In this document: positions 45,688-58,222 of the stretch, piece after piece
Numbering within the stretch: the first letter of the stretch is position 1
How the letters are laid out: the number at the start of each line of letters is the position of its first letter
From: Nematostella vectensis
Taxonomy: Eukaryota; Cnidaria; Anthozoa; Actiniaria; Edwardsiidae
Assembly: GCF_932526225.1 (NCBI RefSeq)
Contig: NC_064038.1
Coordinates: 13,577,070-13,641,069 of the forward strand
Reading direction: 5' to 3'
Length of the DNA: 64,000 nt
Notes under the pieces: generated by a model
The model's database searches: none
What the model was told of the DNA's origin: nothing
What the model saw: only the letters and a program-made list of their open reading frames with translations
Translations under genes and position numbers: made by a program

Positions 45688-46030
45688 AGAGTTTAAGCGA
45701 GCACAACAACGACGGCTAGGACAACGAGATCGAAAAATTATTTCGCGCTTAGCGTTCCATTTTAAACTAGTAGCATTTGAAAGCAATAACATAGAAACAT
45801 AACAATAAACTGAGTAAGTACAGTATATTTACAGTAGTGAGCATAGCTAGAGGAGTTAATGTTGCAAACGTTCGCGTCCTCAAATGAACGTGAATCTTGA
45901 AATCCATGTTCTGGTTTGGTGGAAATTGGCTGGAATGTATCGGACAAAACGCCATTTCCACGTGGCGCTATTGAATCTTAATCTAATTCCATAGTTTTCT
46001 ATCGTCGTAGTCCACGTAGTCGTTATTGTC
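45688..46030. mobile_element. MITE related to 7145-7310 and 14946-15133
   Basis: Starts TTAGAGAGTTTAAGCGAG, as at 14943, then CGACGGCTAGGACAACGAGATCG and later CATTTCCACGTGGCGCTATTGAA, as in the 7145-7310 element. The right end is degraded (GTAGTCGTTATTG). Its middle, about 45770-45900, is extra sequence missing from the 7.1 kb copy. Confidence 0.6.
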
Positions 46031-46042
46031 TATTATTAGTTA

Positions 46043-46751
46043 AGGCTGGTTCTCAGGACGACGTAAGCGTAAGCGGAGACGGAAGCGTACCGACGGAAGC
46101 GTCGGTTCTCACGCGACATAAGACTCTTACGCTTCCGTCTCCTCTTACGCTTCCGTCTCCTCTTACGCTTCCGTCTCCTCTTACGCTTCCGTCTCCTCTT
46201 ACGCTTCCGTCTCATCTTACGCTTCCGTCTCCTCTTACGCTTCCGTCTCCTCTTACGCTTCCGTCTCCTCTTACGCTTCCGTCTCCTCTTACGCTTCCGT
46301 CTCCTCTTACGCTTCCGTCTCCTCTGACGCTTCCGTCTCCTCTGACGCTTCCGTCTCCTCTTACGCTTCCGTCTCCTCTGACGCTTCCGTCTCCTCTGAC
46401 GCTTCCGTCTCCTCTTACGCTTCCGTCTCCTCTGACGCTTCCGTCTCCTCTTACGCTTCCGTCTCCTCTGACGCTTCCGTCTCCTCTGACGCTTCCGTCT
46501 CCTCTTACGTTTCCGTCTCCTCTTACGCTTCCGTCTCCTCTTACGCTTCCGTCTCCTCTTACGCTTCCGTCTCCTCTTACGCTTCCGTCTCCTCTTACGC
46601 TTCCGTCTCCTCTGACGCTTCCGTCTCCTCTTACGCTTCCGTCTCCTCTTACGCTTCCGTCTCCTCTTACGCTTACGTCTCCTCTTACGCTTCCGTCTCC
46701 TCTTACGCTTACGTCTCCTCTTACGCTTACGTCGCTCGTGAGAACCAGCCT
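46043..46751. mobile_element. Harbinger-like MITE with an internal 18-bp array
   Basis: Termini AGGCTGGTTCTCA at the left and, reverse-complemented, AGGCTGGTTCTCACGAGCGA at the right. TTA flanks both ends (46040-46042, 46752-46754). The interior (about 46115-46735) is about 34 copies of CTTACGCTTCCGTCTCCT, with TTACG/TGACG variants. The left subterminal sequence (GACGTAAGCGTAAGCGGAGA) holds the complementary form of the unit, so the array probably grew from the subterminal repeat. Confidence 0.82.
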
Positions 46752-48789
46752 TTATAGAGCACCTTTCGCATCAATAACAGTACCTTCGTAATATTGTGGG
46801 GGTAGGGGGGGGGGTGCACATTACAAAAACATTAAGAAAATATTTGGGGGCACAGCCACACCCCTCCTTGTCATTTTCTCATACTTTTTTTAAAGATATT
46901 TTGTGGGGGGGAGGTGCTCTCAGTGTCCCACCCCCTGCTAAGGCCCTGAATAATTAACAATTATACCATTTCCATTGAAGTGGATAGTGGAAAGCCACTA
47001 TCCGCCGAAATGAAAATGGTATAATTGTTTTAGCATATAAAACGAGCTTTACAGCAATGTTCTTTTCGGAAACAATGTTACACAGTTACACCCGCCATTT
47101 TTCTTGATTTTGGGGCGCAGTAAAATATCCACCTCCTATAAGGTGTATATTGCATTTTTTCCCGAGTTTCTCAACCAATCAAATCGCTTGTTCTTGCGAG
47201 GTTCCCGAGTTTTATATACTGATAAAATTTATTCAAGGCCTCTCCTTGACCAGAAATTATAACAATTTTCTCTCAGTACAATACATTTTGAGAATATTAT
47301 CAACAGTAACAGTAAGGAGAAAACTAGCTTTTATTGCCCGCGAAAGCAAAAATAAAATAAAAAATAGAAAGGGCGGACTCAGAGAGGGAATATTTTTTGC
47401 TCGGCGAAAGAGATGAGTAGAAAAGGAAAGAAAAATACCTTTCTTTCTCTCTTCTTCAACTTCGCCTTTTCTCTTTCGAAGACTGCGCCATCGAGGTTAA
47501 AGTGTTCACGTTGATAATTATAACAAATCAGAATTGCATGATGATAATAAAATCACATAAAGTAAATTACACTGTTTGTGATTCTTATTTAAGTTGTATG
47601 TAAATTGGGATATGGAATCAGCGTTCCCTGATCGGGCTTCCTGTGGTTGCTTAGAGTTTTGACGTCACAGAAAACCACTTATTTCCATCTTAAACTGCCT
47701 AATGGTTTATATCCGATAACACGAAACCAGGTAATAACGCCTGTGACTACCCTGGGGAAGAATGAAAACCAAAAATGAATCCCCTCAGTTTTTTTTGGAT
47801 TGAGTATTGATGTTCTTGTAGTGGAGGAAATGGGATATACTCTTTTTTATATAAGAACCTTTTTTTATAAGAACGTCCCGGCTAAGATTTCACCAAATTT
47901 TATGAACATGCCAAGAACATGCCGAGGCTCAGATAGCAGCAATATATTACTTTAATTATTAGTCTGATGTGTTCTAAAATGCAGTGTATCAACCTCAAAT
48001 ATTATTGCTATTGATCATTTGTGTAATTCGCTTCCTATTTATTGGGTACTATATTTTATAAGCACTAAAATTTAAGAACACGCAACTGAAAATAATTGCA
48101 ACATCTTAAAAACGCAATTCTCGTTACACAAACATAAGATCATCCCTATTCATAGGCTAGGAGAATTTAGCATGAAATAAATTTATTACTTTTGGCAAAG
48201 ATAAGGGAATTGAATTATATATAAAATGTCATTTGTATACTACTTTTTTCGTAATTTCAATTATTTCATGAACGCATTTTCGACCACTTCAAAAATTAAC
48301 CCCCATCTTGTAAGTAACCTTGCCAACTCCAACCTCGTGGAGCGTGCCTAACTAAGGTCTAATCTATAGAGAAATGTCCATTACGAAGAGGGCGTCCGTT
48401 ATCTAGTGGTTCCATTGTTGTTGCTAATGTGTTATGTCCAACTTTCCTGGCGATGCACGCTTTTTCAGACAGTAGGGGACTTATGCAAGGACACGATGGC
48501 AACGCCGAAAACAATTGAAAATTAAACGAACCAGACGTAGAATGTGTAGGCTTGTGTATTCTTTTGTAGAGTCCATTCTATACAAAACAAACTTCTCCGT
48601 GTAGCCGCGTACTGACGAAACAAATCGAGTCTGCGACTACATGAATGCTACTATGACCAGAGTTTATACCGCTCCAAGAATTTATCGACACCGAAACACA
48701 AACGAAGTTTGTCTGTGCCGTTATGTGCGAACAGTATGCGTGTCTTCAGGCGTGTATTAAATAGTCTGTAAAAGATTGGAGGTTTGCGT
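46752..48789. other. Spacer with repeat fragments, no gene recognised
   Basis: A G-tract repeat fragment lies at 46795-46945. An inverted repeat spans about 46965-47025 (AATTATACCATTTCCATTGA and its near complement). Dispersed repeat copy B is at 47850-48085. Open frames are short and without domains. Confidence 0.4.
47850..48085 (+). mobile_element. Dispersed repeat, copy B
   Basis: Closely follows 14005-14265: AACCTTTTTTTATAAGAACG, GATTTCACCAAATTTTATGA, CCAAGAACATGCCGAGGCTC, GTTCTAAAATGCAG, AATTTAAGAACA. Differences are scattered substitutions and small gaps, as expected of an old transposon family. No coding capacity. Confidence 0.6.
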
Positions 48790-51150
48790 ATGTTATATAT
48801 GGCCAGTGTGTGCGTATCGTTAAGTTCGAAGTGCGTGCGCCTCGCTATTTGCACAGTGTGTACGTGTCGATATGTTCGCAGTGCGTGGGTGTCGCTATTT
48901 GTTCCGTGCGTGCGTCTCGCTATGTGCACAGTGTGCGTGTCGCTATGTAAACAGTGCGTGCGTGTCGCTATGTAAACAGTGCGTGTGTGTCGCTATGTAA
49001 ACAGTGCGGCGTGTCGCTATGTAAACAGTGTAAGCGTCTCGTTATGTGCGCAGTGCTTGGGTGCCGCTATGTGCACAGTGGGTGTCGCTTTGGGCCCATT
49101 GTGTGCCTATCGTGATGTGAGTAGTGCGAGAATTCTTTAAGCGCAGTGAGCCTTTGCCGTTATGTGCACAGTGTGCGCGTATCGTTGTGTGTAGTGCGTG
49201 TATGTCCCTATGCGCACATTGTGTGCGTGTCGCTATGTGCGCAGACTTGGGTGTCGTTATGTGCACATGTGTGTCGTTATGTGTGCAGTGAGTGGGTATC
49301 CCTATGTGCTCCGTGCGAGGGTGTCGCTATGTGCACAGTGTGTGTCGATATTTGCGTAGTGTGTGGGTGTCGCTATGTGTGTGCCTATCGTGATGTACGC
49401 AATTCGAGTGTTCTATGTGCGCACTGAGCCTGTGCCGTTATGTTCACAGTGCGTCCGTATTATGTACGCAGTGTATGAGTATCGTTGTGTGCAGTACGTG
49501 TTGTTATGTGCGCGATGAGCCCATGTTGATATGTGTGATGTGTGTGTATCGTTATATGTGCTCTGCTTGGGTTTCGTGCAGTTAGTGCGTGTCGTTATGG
49601 ACAGTGTGTGCGGGTCGTCTTGTCTGTACACAGTGCGTGAGTTTCGTTATGTGCATCGTGTGTGTGAGTTTTTATGTACACAGTTTGTGCGTTTCGGGAT
49701 ATGCGAGCGTTTCATGTGCGAAGTGAGCCTGTGTCGATATGTGCACCGTGTGTGCGTGTCGCTATGTGAACAGTGTGTGCGTATCATGGTGTGCGAGCGT
49801 TTCATGTGCGAAGTGAGCCTGTGTCGTTATGTTCAAAGTGCGTGCGTGTTTGTGTGTCGTTATGTGCAAAGTGTTTGCTTGTTGTTATGAGCAAAGTGTA
49901 TGCGTGTATGGGTGTCGTTCAATACACAGTGTGTGCGTGTCGTGTCGTTATGTGAACAGGTGTGCGTGTCGTTATATGCACAGTGTGTGCGTGTGTTATG
50001 TGTGATGTGCGTGAGTCTCGCTATGTGTGCAGTGTGTGGGTTTCGTGATAAGCGCAGTGCGGGCGTTCCTTGTGCGCATTGAGCCGGTGCCGTCATGTGC
50101 ACAGTGTCTGCGTATCGCTATGTGCACACTGCGTGCGTATCTTATGTGCACAGTGTGTGCGTATCGCTATGTGCACACTGCGTGCGTATCTTATGTGCAC
50201 AGTGTGTGCGTATCGCTATTTGCACACTGCGTGCGTATCTTATGTGCACAGTGTCTGCGTATCGCTATGTGCACACTGCGTGCGTATCTTATGTGAACAG
50301 TGTCTGCGTATCGCTATGTGCACACTGCGTGCGTATCTTATGTGAACAGTGTCTGCGTATCGCTATGTGCACACTGCGTGCGTATTCTTATGTGAACAGT
50401 GTCTGCGTATCGCTATGTGCACACTGCGTGCGTATTTTTATGTGCACAGTGTATGCGTATCGCGATAAGCAAAGTGTGTGCGTGTCGTTATGTGCATATA
50501 TCGTTTTATATACAGTTCGCGCGTGTCGTCATTCATTGTGTGCGTGTTGTTTTGTGCGCAGTATGTGTTGTTATTTGTGCAATCGGTGCGTATCGTTTCA
50601 TATGCAGTTCGCGCGTGTCGTCACGCATTGTGTGCGTGTTATGTGCGCAGTATGTGTTGTTATTTGTGCAATCGGTGCCTATCGTTATATATGCAGTTCG
50701 CGCGTGTCGCCACGCATTGTGTGCGTGTTATGTGCGCAGTATGTGTTGTTATTTGTGCAATCGGTGCCTATCGTTATATATGCAGTTCGCGCGTGTCGTC
50801 ATGCATTGTGTGCGTGTTATGTGCGCAGTATGTGTTGTTATTTGTGCAATCGGTGCCTATCGTTATATATGCAGTTCGCACGTGTCGTCATGCATTGTGT
50901 GCGTGTTGTTTTGTGCGCGGTATGTGGTGTTATTTGTGCAATCGGTGCGTATCGTTATATATGCAGTTCGCACGTGTCGTCATGTGTGCATGTTGTTTTG
51001 TGCGCGGTTGTGCATAGGCAGTGTGTACGTCTTTATGCATGTGGTGTGTGCATATTATGTGCGCGGAGGGTGTACGTCACTATGTATAATGCGTGCCATT
51101 ATGTGCGCCATGTGTGTGGTTCAGTGGTGCCCAATGTTTCTTTGTAATTG
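48790..51150 (+). repeat. Degenerate TGTGCGTGTCG-type satellite with 49- and 89-bp higher-order units
   Basis: The whole 2.3 kb is built from diverged units of about 22-25 bases (GTGTCGYTATGTGCACAGTG-like). From about 50095 to 50450 two subunits combine into a near-perfect 49-bp period. From about 50510 to 50990 an 89-bp period is seen (ATGTGCGCAGTATGTGTTGT recurs at 50641, 50730 and 50819). Long Cys/Val-rich open frames (for example 50095-51147) follow from the lack of stops in the unit and are not supported as genes. Confidence 0.9.
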
Positions 51151-54100
51151 TCGTTATGTGTGTCGCATATGCCTGAATACCCACAAACCAAAAAGCAACT
51201 AGTTAACTCTACTATTTTGTATTTATTGCAAAACACACAAACGTCAACAGAAAATCATATGCATTTGTTAAGTTTACAAATTCATGTAGAAAAAGCTGTT
51301 TGAGGCCAGTTGTCACAAACTTATATGTTGTTTCTAATAAGAATATGTATTTTCTATTTGATGTTCTCTTTTCTTTTTTTACTCAATACAGGTAACATCT
51401 AACTCATGCTGTCCAGCACTCTATCATAACTCTATTAGCAAGTCTATCATAAACTATATAAGTTATATATATGTTAGTAAGCACTTCTATTATTTGGTGT
51501 AAGTAAGTAGTATGTTTTAAATTATGTCATTTTCAAGACTGTTATATTGCATGCATATAAACAGAATAATGGAAACTCATTGAACACTATGCTTAAATTT
51601 TTTTCTTATTTTTTTGTTTTTGGGCTTTATTTTGATAACAATATAGTCCATATACTGTAGGTTGTTGCTGCTAAAAATACTAATATTTTAAAGTTTAAAT
51701 TGAAAATGTGTGTTTGTACACTGGTACACTAGAACTGCAGTTTACTTATTTTATATTAATGAATTGTAATTTCTCCTGATCTACTTAGTCTATTCTAAAG
51801 CTCAGTTTATTTCTGCATGTTTCAATTTTACTCAATCTTACTCAATATTTGTTAGGAAAATAAAACAATGGCAATATATTAGAGTGGTTTTCAAAATCCC
51901 GTGCAACAAAATGTAGTTAAAGTGTAATTTTCAAGCCAGAACAAAAAAGAAAAAAAGACATCACAGTGTATTAGTACTAAATAAACTAAATAGTATTTCA
52001 CGGGTTTTTGAAAACCACTCTAACCTGTGATCATATGTACAGTGTAATAGACATGTAATTTATAAATTAAAGGGCTGGACTTATTTATATTCCATTTTTT
52101 CGAAAAGTTAAAATATAGCTTAATTAGGATAGTCTTAAGTTATGTACTCTGCACCTGACTTTGACTTGCTTTTGATTTTGTTCTTGTCTTTACTGGGATA
52201 CCTGTGGTAGCCCAGTCATAAAATGCAACTGTTTTTTTTTCTGTCGTCTCGCGATTTGCACAATGAAATTCCCAAGAACCCTTGCGCAATTGGCGATACT
52301 TCATATTTTAGTGTACTCATTGCGACCTTACCGAAGCTTTTTTCTTACACGAAGTATCTAGCCAACTGTCCTACGTCATCGCAATGCCTTGTTACCAGAA
52401 CCCTTCTGCATAATTTAAAACTGTGTCATGGCCGCCATCTTGAATTTGAGATTCCAATCCTCACATCCATGTTATTTGTGCAGTTGAAGGCCCGATTCGC
52501 GATTTAATAATTTTATATTTTACTATAGCCTCAATTTCTACCAAGTTATTTTGGAAAATCATCTCAGCTTGGATTGATTTTGCTGTATTAACCCGTGTTT
52601 ACATTTGCGACCCGAGTGCGAGACACGCGGCTCAAGATAAGAATTGTGCTGACTGCTTTAGACTCATACAGCTTACTTCCAGACGTAATTAAATGTGCTC
52701 TGGACACTCATGAATGGACTCGAGGTATTTACCTTGATTGCTTAATCTATTTTGAAGTGGAAGTGGTTTGAAACAATTGATGGAAATTGTTTCCTACAAA
52801 TCGCTTTGTCGATGAATCTACTTTACACTTGACCGGATACCCATAAGAAGAATTTTGTTTTCTTACCATTGAATGTCATCCTTTTAACCATGTCGGTCTC
52901 AATAAAGTACAGTATAGGTGTAAATTTAATTGTAAGTCATGTAAGTGCAAAATATGTACTTAAATCTATGAAAATTATTTTGGTACTTTGGTGCTTCCTT
53001 AAGATAAGTTTTATTATTTCCCTAAAATACCTTTAGCCCTCATTGAATGTCATTTTATTTTATGGAACATTTTTATTAAAATCTAGAGATTTGTAATATT
53101 TTTGTAGTGTTGTTGATCTTGAAATTATGTTTATGCTCTAATGCATAAGCTTAAAAAAGCCCACGGTACATTCTGGTAGTTGAGGTAGGTTTCTATGGTT
53201 AGGCACGCGCAAACTTATAGCTGGAATGGCCTATTGACTGTTTTCGACTCTAAGAATTATCCCCATTAGAGGCTTGGGGACAAGTGAAATCATCAAAAAA
53301 TGTAATTTGCAAAAGTCAAGTCATCATTTCCATGTATCAACATATGGCAAGCTGCACCGCAAAATGTGTGAAAACTAATATGAATGATATAACAAACACC
53401 AGATGAAGATGATTTATTTTTATTAACTGTTATTCATAGTTATTATTACAAATGTACTCGCCGATGGGGTAAGGGTTTTTTACTGCAGTGTTGTCCCGAG
53501 GGTAGGGGGCTTTTCTCTGTTTAGTACAGCGTCAAATTCTAATCCCCCATCCTTCCCCGGGATCATGGGGGTGGGGGTTTCAATTGACTAGTGCATAATT
53601 TCAATCAAGTTTGCATATTCTATAGCCCTCTCACTTCAAAATAAATATATGTTGTTGTTTACTTGTAACTTACATAAATAAAATAATATATTTCAATAAA
53701 ATTATATTGTTAACACAATATGACTCACTTTGGGTGTTAAAATAAATTTTCACCTAATTGATAGCACATTGAGGACAGTGAACCAAAGAAATGTTTAAAA
53801 AATAACAATTTTAAAACGCATTCTCAGCTTTTCTTAATCTTATTTTGGTGCTAACTCTGATGTGGGGATAGTATTTGAAGATAGGACAATCAGCCCTGTC
53901 TACTTTCATGGAGCACATCTCAAGTCCACCCCACACCTGAAGAGATGATGCTCTTACCTTTCTTGCCCCAATCAGTGTTGTGATATGGCATTTACAATAA
54001 AAAACAAGATTATATATATATATAATGCGTGAGTGCAGGCGTTCATATAACAGTGCTCAATACATAGGTGTAGAGCGGGATATATCTTGGTTTGTAGGAA
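51151..54100. other. AT-rich spacer, no gene recognised
   Basis: Apart from the MITE at 51882-52020 this stretch shows only short open frames (for example 52223-52507 on the plus strand, without a domain) and AT-rich sequence. No RNA gene or clear promoter is seen. Confidence 0.4.
51882..52020. mobile_element. MITE with GAGTGGTTTTCAA termini and TA duplication
   Basis: A 139-base element beginning GAGTGGTTTTCAAAATCCCG and ending, reverse-complemented, GAGTGGTTTTCAAAAACCCG. TA flanks both sides (51880-51881, 52021-52022), fitting a Tc1/mariner-type target. Confidence 0.85.
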
Positions 54101-57100
54101 AAAGACACGCGCCGTTCTACACCACCTTTGATATGCCCCAAACATCGAGAACAGTCCAAGATAACAAGACATAACCAATTATTAATCGCAATAACTCTGA
54201 TCTGTACCTGCAACTTATTCTGTAGTTTACCTGCTGACTTAGCGAACTCCATGAAGGTCTCTTCCATGGTCTTATCTACTGCAATTAGAGCGCCGGGAAT
54301 TAGAGATCGAGCTACAGCAATCCCTCCTCTCTCTAGCAACCGCTTGGCCCCAGGATGCGAAACATCGACGTTAGTCAAGAACAGATCTAGCCATGTCAAA
54401 TACCTATGACAACAACAGAATAAGTTAAAAATCGTGAATTTGAAATGTTTTCACTTACACACGTGTATATTAATCTATTTTTATAAGGAAGTCAGAAAAT
54501 ACCTGGAGTAATTGTGTCCATCAAATGCGAAGAATAGAATTGCCATGTCTCCGTTACATTTGTGGAATAGCGAGAGGTTGTTCGACTTAACGGAATACTG
54601 GAGCATCAAGACTAGATGGGTATGGTCGATGACGCTCATCCAGAACTGCGCAGTCTTTCCCAGGTGGCCGTTTCGAACCTGTTCTTGGAAAGCATCGTAC
54701 TGGCGAAGGAGTGTGATAGTGACGGGGTCTTTGAGAGCATCATCGAGCGTCTCACGATCGCATGACTGGACCAGGGCTAGCAGAGTAGAGGTATCAGGGG
54801 TTGCTGTTTTGTCTTCCTCGAGAAACCTCTCAAAGAGGAGCCTTTCCATCGCTTCTGTGACCGTTTTCAGGCAAAATAAGGTTTTCGAGTAAGCTTTAAC
54901 TTTGAGGACGCTCTTAAGGCAGCCAGTTGTTACGAGGCCCGCTTCTATTAAGATGTCAGAGTACCCAGACCCACGGCATTTGTTGCCTGTTAGCATGCCG
55001 ATGTAGTTCATGGCTGTATGGAAAGGGCCAGGCATCACAACATGGTTTCTGTATCTTTCTGGGTACTTCCAGATGACGGGAAGGGCCTTTATACAGCCGC
55101 CAAGATCAAAGGTATTTAGCACGTACGTCTGGCCGACCTCTTGAGTGGCGTCTTCGGATCGCTTTAGAATCTCCACTATTACGGCATACTTTGTGAAAGG
55201 CTGATGGATTGGGGTAAAGTATTCTATGGTAGACTTTCTTGGTGGCTTGACACCTGTAACTGAAACAAACCCCCCGAATCCTGGAACGACTTGCTTGTCA
55301 GCCTCGCACTCGATCAACCTCGCAAGCAACCATGCACCATACTCAGTCTTGGCCCCAAGATAGACCTCATCATTTTGGGTAGGTGGAGTTACCGTAGCGC
55401 CTTCAGGGAGTTTTGGGCCAACGCGATTGTAGATGTGGACGGGTGCCAGAGTTTCAGGGGTACCAATCTTCAGGGAACGCAACGCGCTGCGCTTATATAC
55501 CGGTAGAATGCGGTCCTCGCTCGCAGTGAAACCAGGCTTGATCTCTTGAATCATGATGCCCCCCGTGCTATTCACGTTATGCCCATGGATGTTGGTAGTG
55601 ATCTTATTCATATTGTCCCATTCAAAATGAAACACTTCGTTGCCTTCTCCTTTAACTATCTCAGGGGTAAGGGTTGTTGAGACCTCATCCAAGGCTTTCG
55701 CGATTGCTGTTTTAAGCTCTAATCCAAAGTCGTACGTTTCACAGTGTCCGAGTCGAGCAAGGATGGTGGTAAGAAGCTTGCTACGGTACATATGTCGCAC
55801 GGTTGTACAGAGGAGAATATGCTTTGGCAGCTTCCACTCCCCATTGGTGGCTGCTCGGCAGATGTCCTGAAATTGCAAACAAACGTGTAACTATGTATAA
55901 CAAATGTATTTTAATCATTAAAATTTTAATCATTTATTTTAATCATTAAAATGATTCACAACTAATCTGTATTTTACCTGCCCAATCGAGAGAACAACTC
56001 GTCCAATCGTCTCCTTCTTTTCCAGATTCGAATCTCCAGTGATGACAAAGTTCAAAAACGTTTCTAGTTCAGGTGGGAGGATATCGTCCGCTTGGTTTAC
56101 AAGATCGTCGGCTGTAGGGGGCCATGGGAGGGGCTTGGTTTCCTTAAAGGCGCGCTGTATTGACTTACGAAGAATAAGGGATACTTCTTGGTGCTTGTCG
56201 ATTGACCCCAAGTGATATGCACGGGCAACTGCATCTGCTACGGATATACTGGCACTATATACAAGAGTTAATACCATGTTGCCTTTATCTTCTAGATGAA
56301 CTTTAGTAAAAGCGATAAGTTCGCTTATTTCATGTTTCTCTAGCTTCGTCTTAAGGTTCTCTCCTCGGTAGTCAGGATTGGGAAACCCTTTCTCTTCTAG
56401 CTCCCTTACATATAGGAGGCGGAGTGATCTTAGTTCTACTACCTCTTCCCGTGCAACAACATTTTCTTGGATGAATTGGATAACAACCTCAAGTGTGCTG
56501 ATGTATTTTGTTCCTGGTCTGTTTGAGGACGCACTTCCTTGGTTTTCGCATCTCGGATGTGGTTGATATATCTCAGGTTAAACGCTTTCCGGCATGAAGG
56601 ATGATATTGAGCTTCTCTTGCAAAGAGATCTTGCCCTAGAACTTCACGGTAGAGGCGATTATCTTCTAGTGCTAACGCACGGGGTTCAATCTGCTTCCAT
56701 GTCGGCTGTAATTGGAATCCTCTACTATCCTTATATACAGCAAACGAAGTACAATACTCCCTCTTTCCATGCACCTTGCGCACTAGCTTCTCACAAAATA
56801 AACACTCTGCCGGGAATTTTGCTTGGGAACTAGATGAAGATGACTTACGTGGTGATCGTGCCGACCTAGCACTCTCGGTTGGTACAGGATGGTCCCCCTT
56901 CAAACGATCTAAATTCCTGGTAAAGTTCATGTAACATCCATGATGGTAACCTAATTCTGCTAAGTTGACATCAGTGAGGGTCTCGGGAATTTTACTGCAT
57001 AAGCAGCCTCCATTCGATAAGGAGAGTCATGGGGCTCATTCAGTCTTTTTTCCCGAATGCTGAGTAATTGAGCTAGTTTCTCTTCAGCTGGACCTTTGAA

Positions 57101-57229
57101 ATTGCTCAGTGCAGTAAAGTCGCCGTAATGCTGAATTCCATCCACGTTTAGAATGCATCGCTGAGACGCTACTCCGATATCTTTGTCGGTGTTTTTGTCT
57201 AGTTTCCGTTTCTTTGATTTCGGAGGCAT
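54100..57229 (-). pseudogene. Frameshifted copy of a multi-exon, probably transposon-related gene
   Basis: Best model: exon 57229-55978, exon 55866-54503 (454 codons, intact), exon 54403 to about 54231, then a trailing piece near 54160-54100. The first part has a Cys/His pattern (ELGYHHGCYMNF, AECLFCEK, YHPSCRKAF) suggesting zinc binding. The second contains FNTFDLGG-like, MPGPFHTAMNYIGML, KCRGSGYSDILIEAGLV and FAFDGHNYSR, continued after a GT-AG intron as YLTWLDLFL. The end shows LFSMFGAYQRWCRT. This is the pattern of multicopy cnidarian proteins of unknown function, possibly related to DUF6589-type proteins; that link is from memory. One-base frameshifts near 56990 and 56510 and a missing acceptor AG before 54160 suggest decay. 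Confidence 0.6.
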
Positions 57230-58222
57230 GACAATGGCTTGAGACAAACCACATCTAAGTAATATTATCGCCTTTTGTTGTTTTAGTAGTCATACTTACA
57301 GTCGCCAAAGAGCAGTGAACTCGATCGTAAAAATTCAAAATGGCGGATAACAATTATCATGCAATGCATTTTGGGTAGTTCCCAGCCCCCAACCGTTCAA
57401 AATATAATGATAAAAATAAACGAATAAAGTGCAATTTTATTGTTTCATTCGCATCTAAAAGGATACAGCATAAACATTCTGCTAAATATGCAGACATCAT
57501 ACCGACCTCATAGAGTATATATATTTATACTACGACATATCAAACATATTCCCCACGGATAGTGTCCTTTGTATGGATTGCCTTAAATGGGCATTGATGC
57601 CCATATTTAGAAGAGCTAAAGTTTTCCCGCTCCCCGATCTCCAGAAAACATGGTGAAAAATACTGATTCCTGTCAATTTGAGACTCGCGGCAAAAATTAT
57701 TAAGCAAAACTTGCTCGCTTGGTCAAATCTTTTTCTTACTAATCCTATAAAGTCCTTAGACCCAGGCCTCCAAGAGATTGACCGAGCAGGTTTTAAGGTC
57801 ACGCAAATATTGATATGGCATCAGCTTGCTGAATGACTGTAGCACGCACATTTAAATTTAACTATAAATTGCTAAAACGTATAGCACAATAAGTTGCTAA
57901 TATTTGATGCTTGTTTTGATGACGTTCGACATTGGTTTTGAGGAGTTATAATACGGTTTAGAAAAAATCAGACTCGGGTACCCTGTGGTTTTTCGCTGAA
58001 AAACAAAACAGCCCATATTTCCCAAAAGCCCCCGAGTTCGGCTTGGGGACAACAAAATCCTTATTCAGCACCCTCTAAGAATTCCAAAAATGTAAAAAAG
58101 CCGAGTATATCATTTGGGTGCTCGGGACCCCTCCTTCCGACTAGACTATAAAATCTTTGTCATTCATGTCACACAAACAAGTTGCAGATCTCAGGTATCT
58201 CAGTCAACCCTGCGCGCAGGGT
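57230..58222. other. Spacer between two minus-strand genes
   Basis: Holds the 5' flank of the transposon-related gene and the 3' flank of the MADF mini-gene. A minus-strand open frame at 57530-57802 has no domain and no support. Nothing else is definable. Confidence 0.35.

Noticed and set aside
50095-51202. 350- and 267-codon Cys/Val-rich frames
   Set aside because: Stop-free satellite words read in two overlapping frames; no ATG-anchored conserved domain or splice structure.
57530-57802. Minus-strand frame containing RSGSGKT, reminiscent of a P-loop
   Set aside because: Only a chance GSGKT-like string; no Walker B or surrounding NTPase fold, and no splice support.
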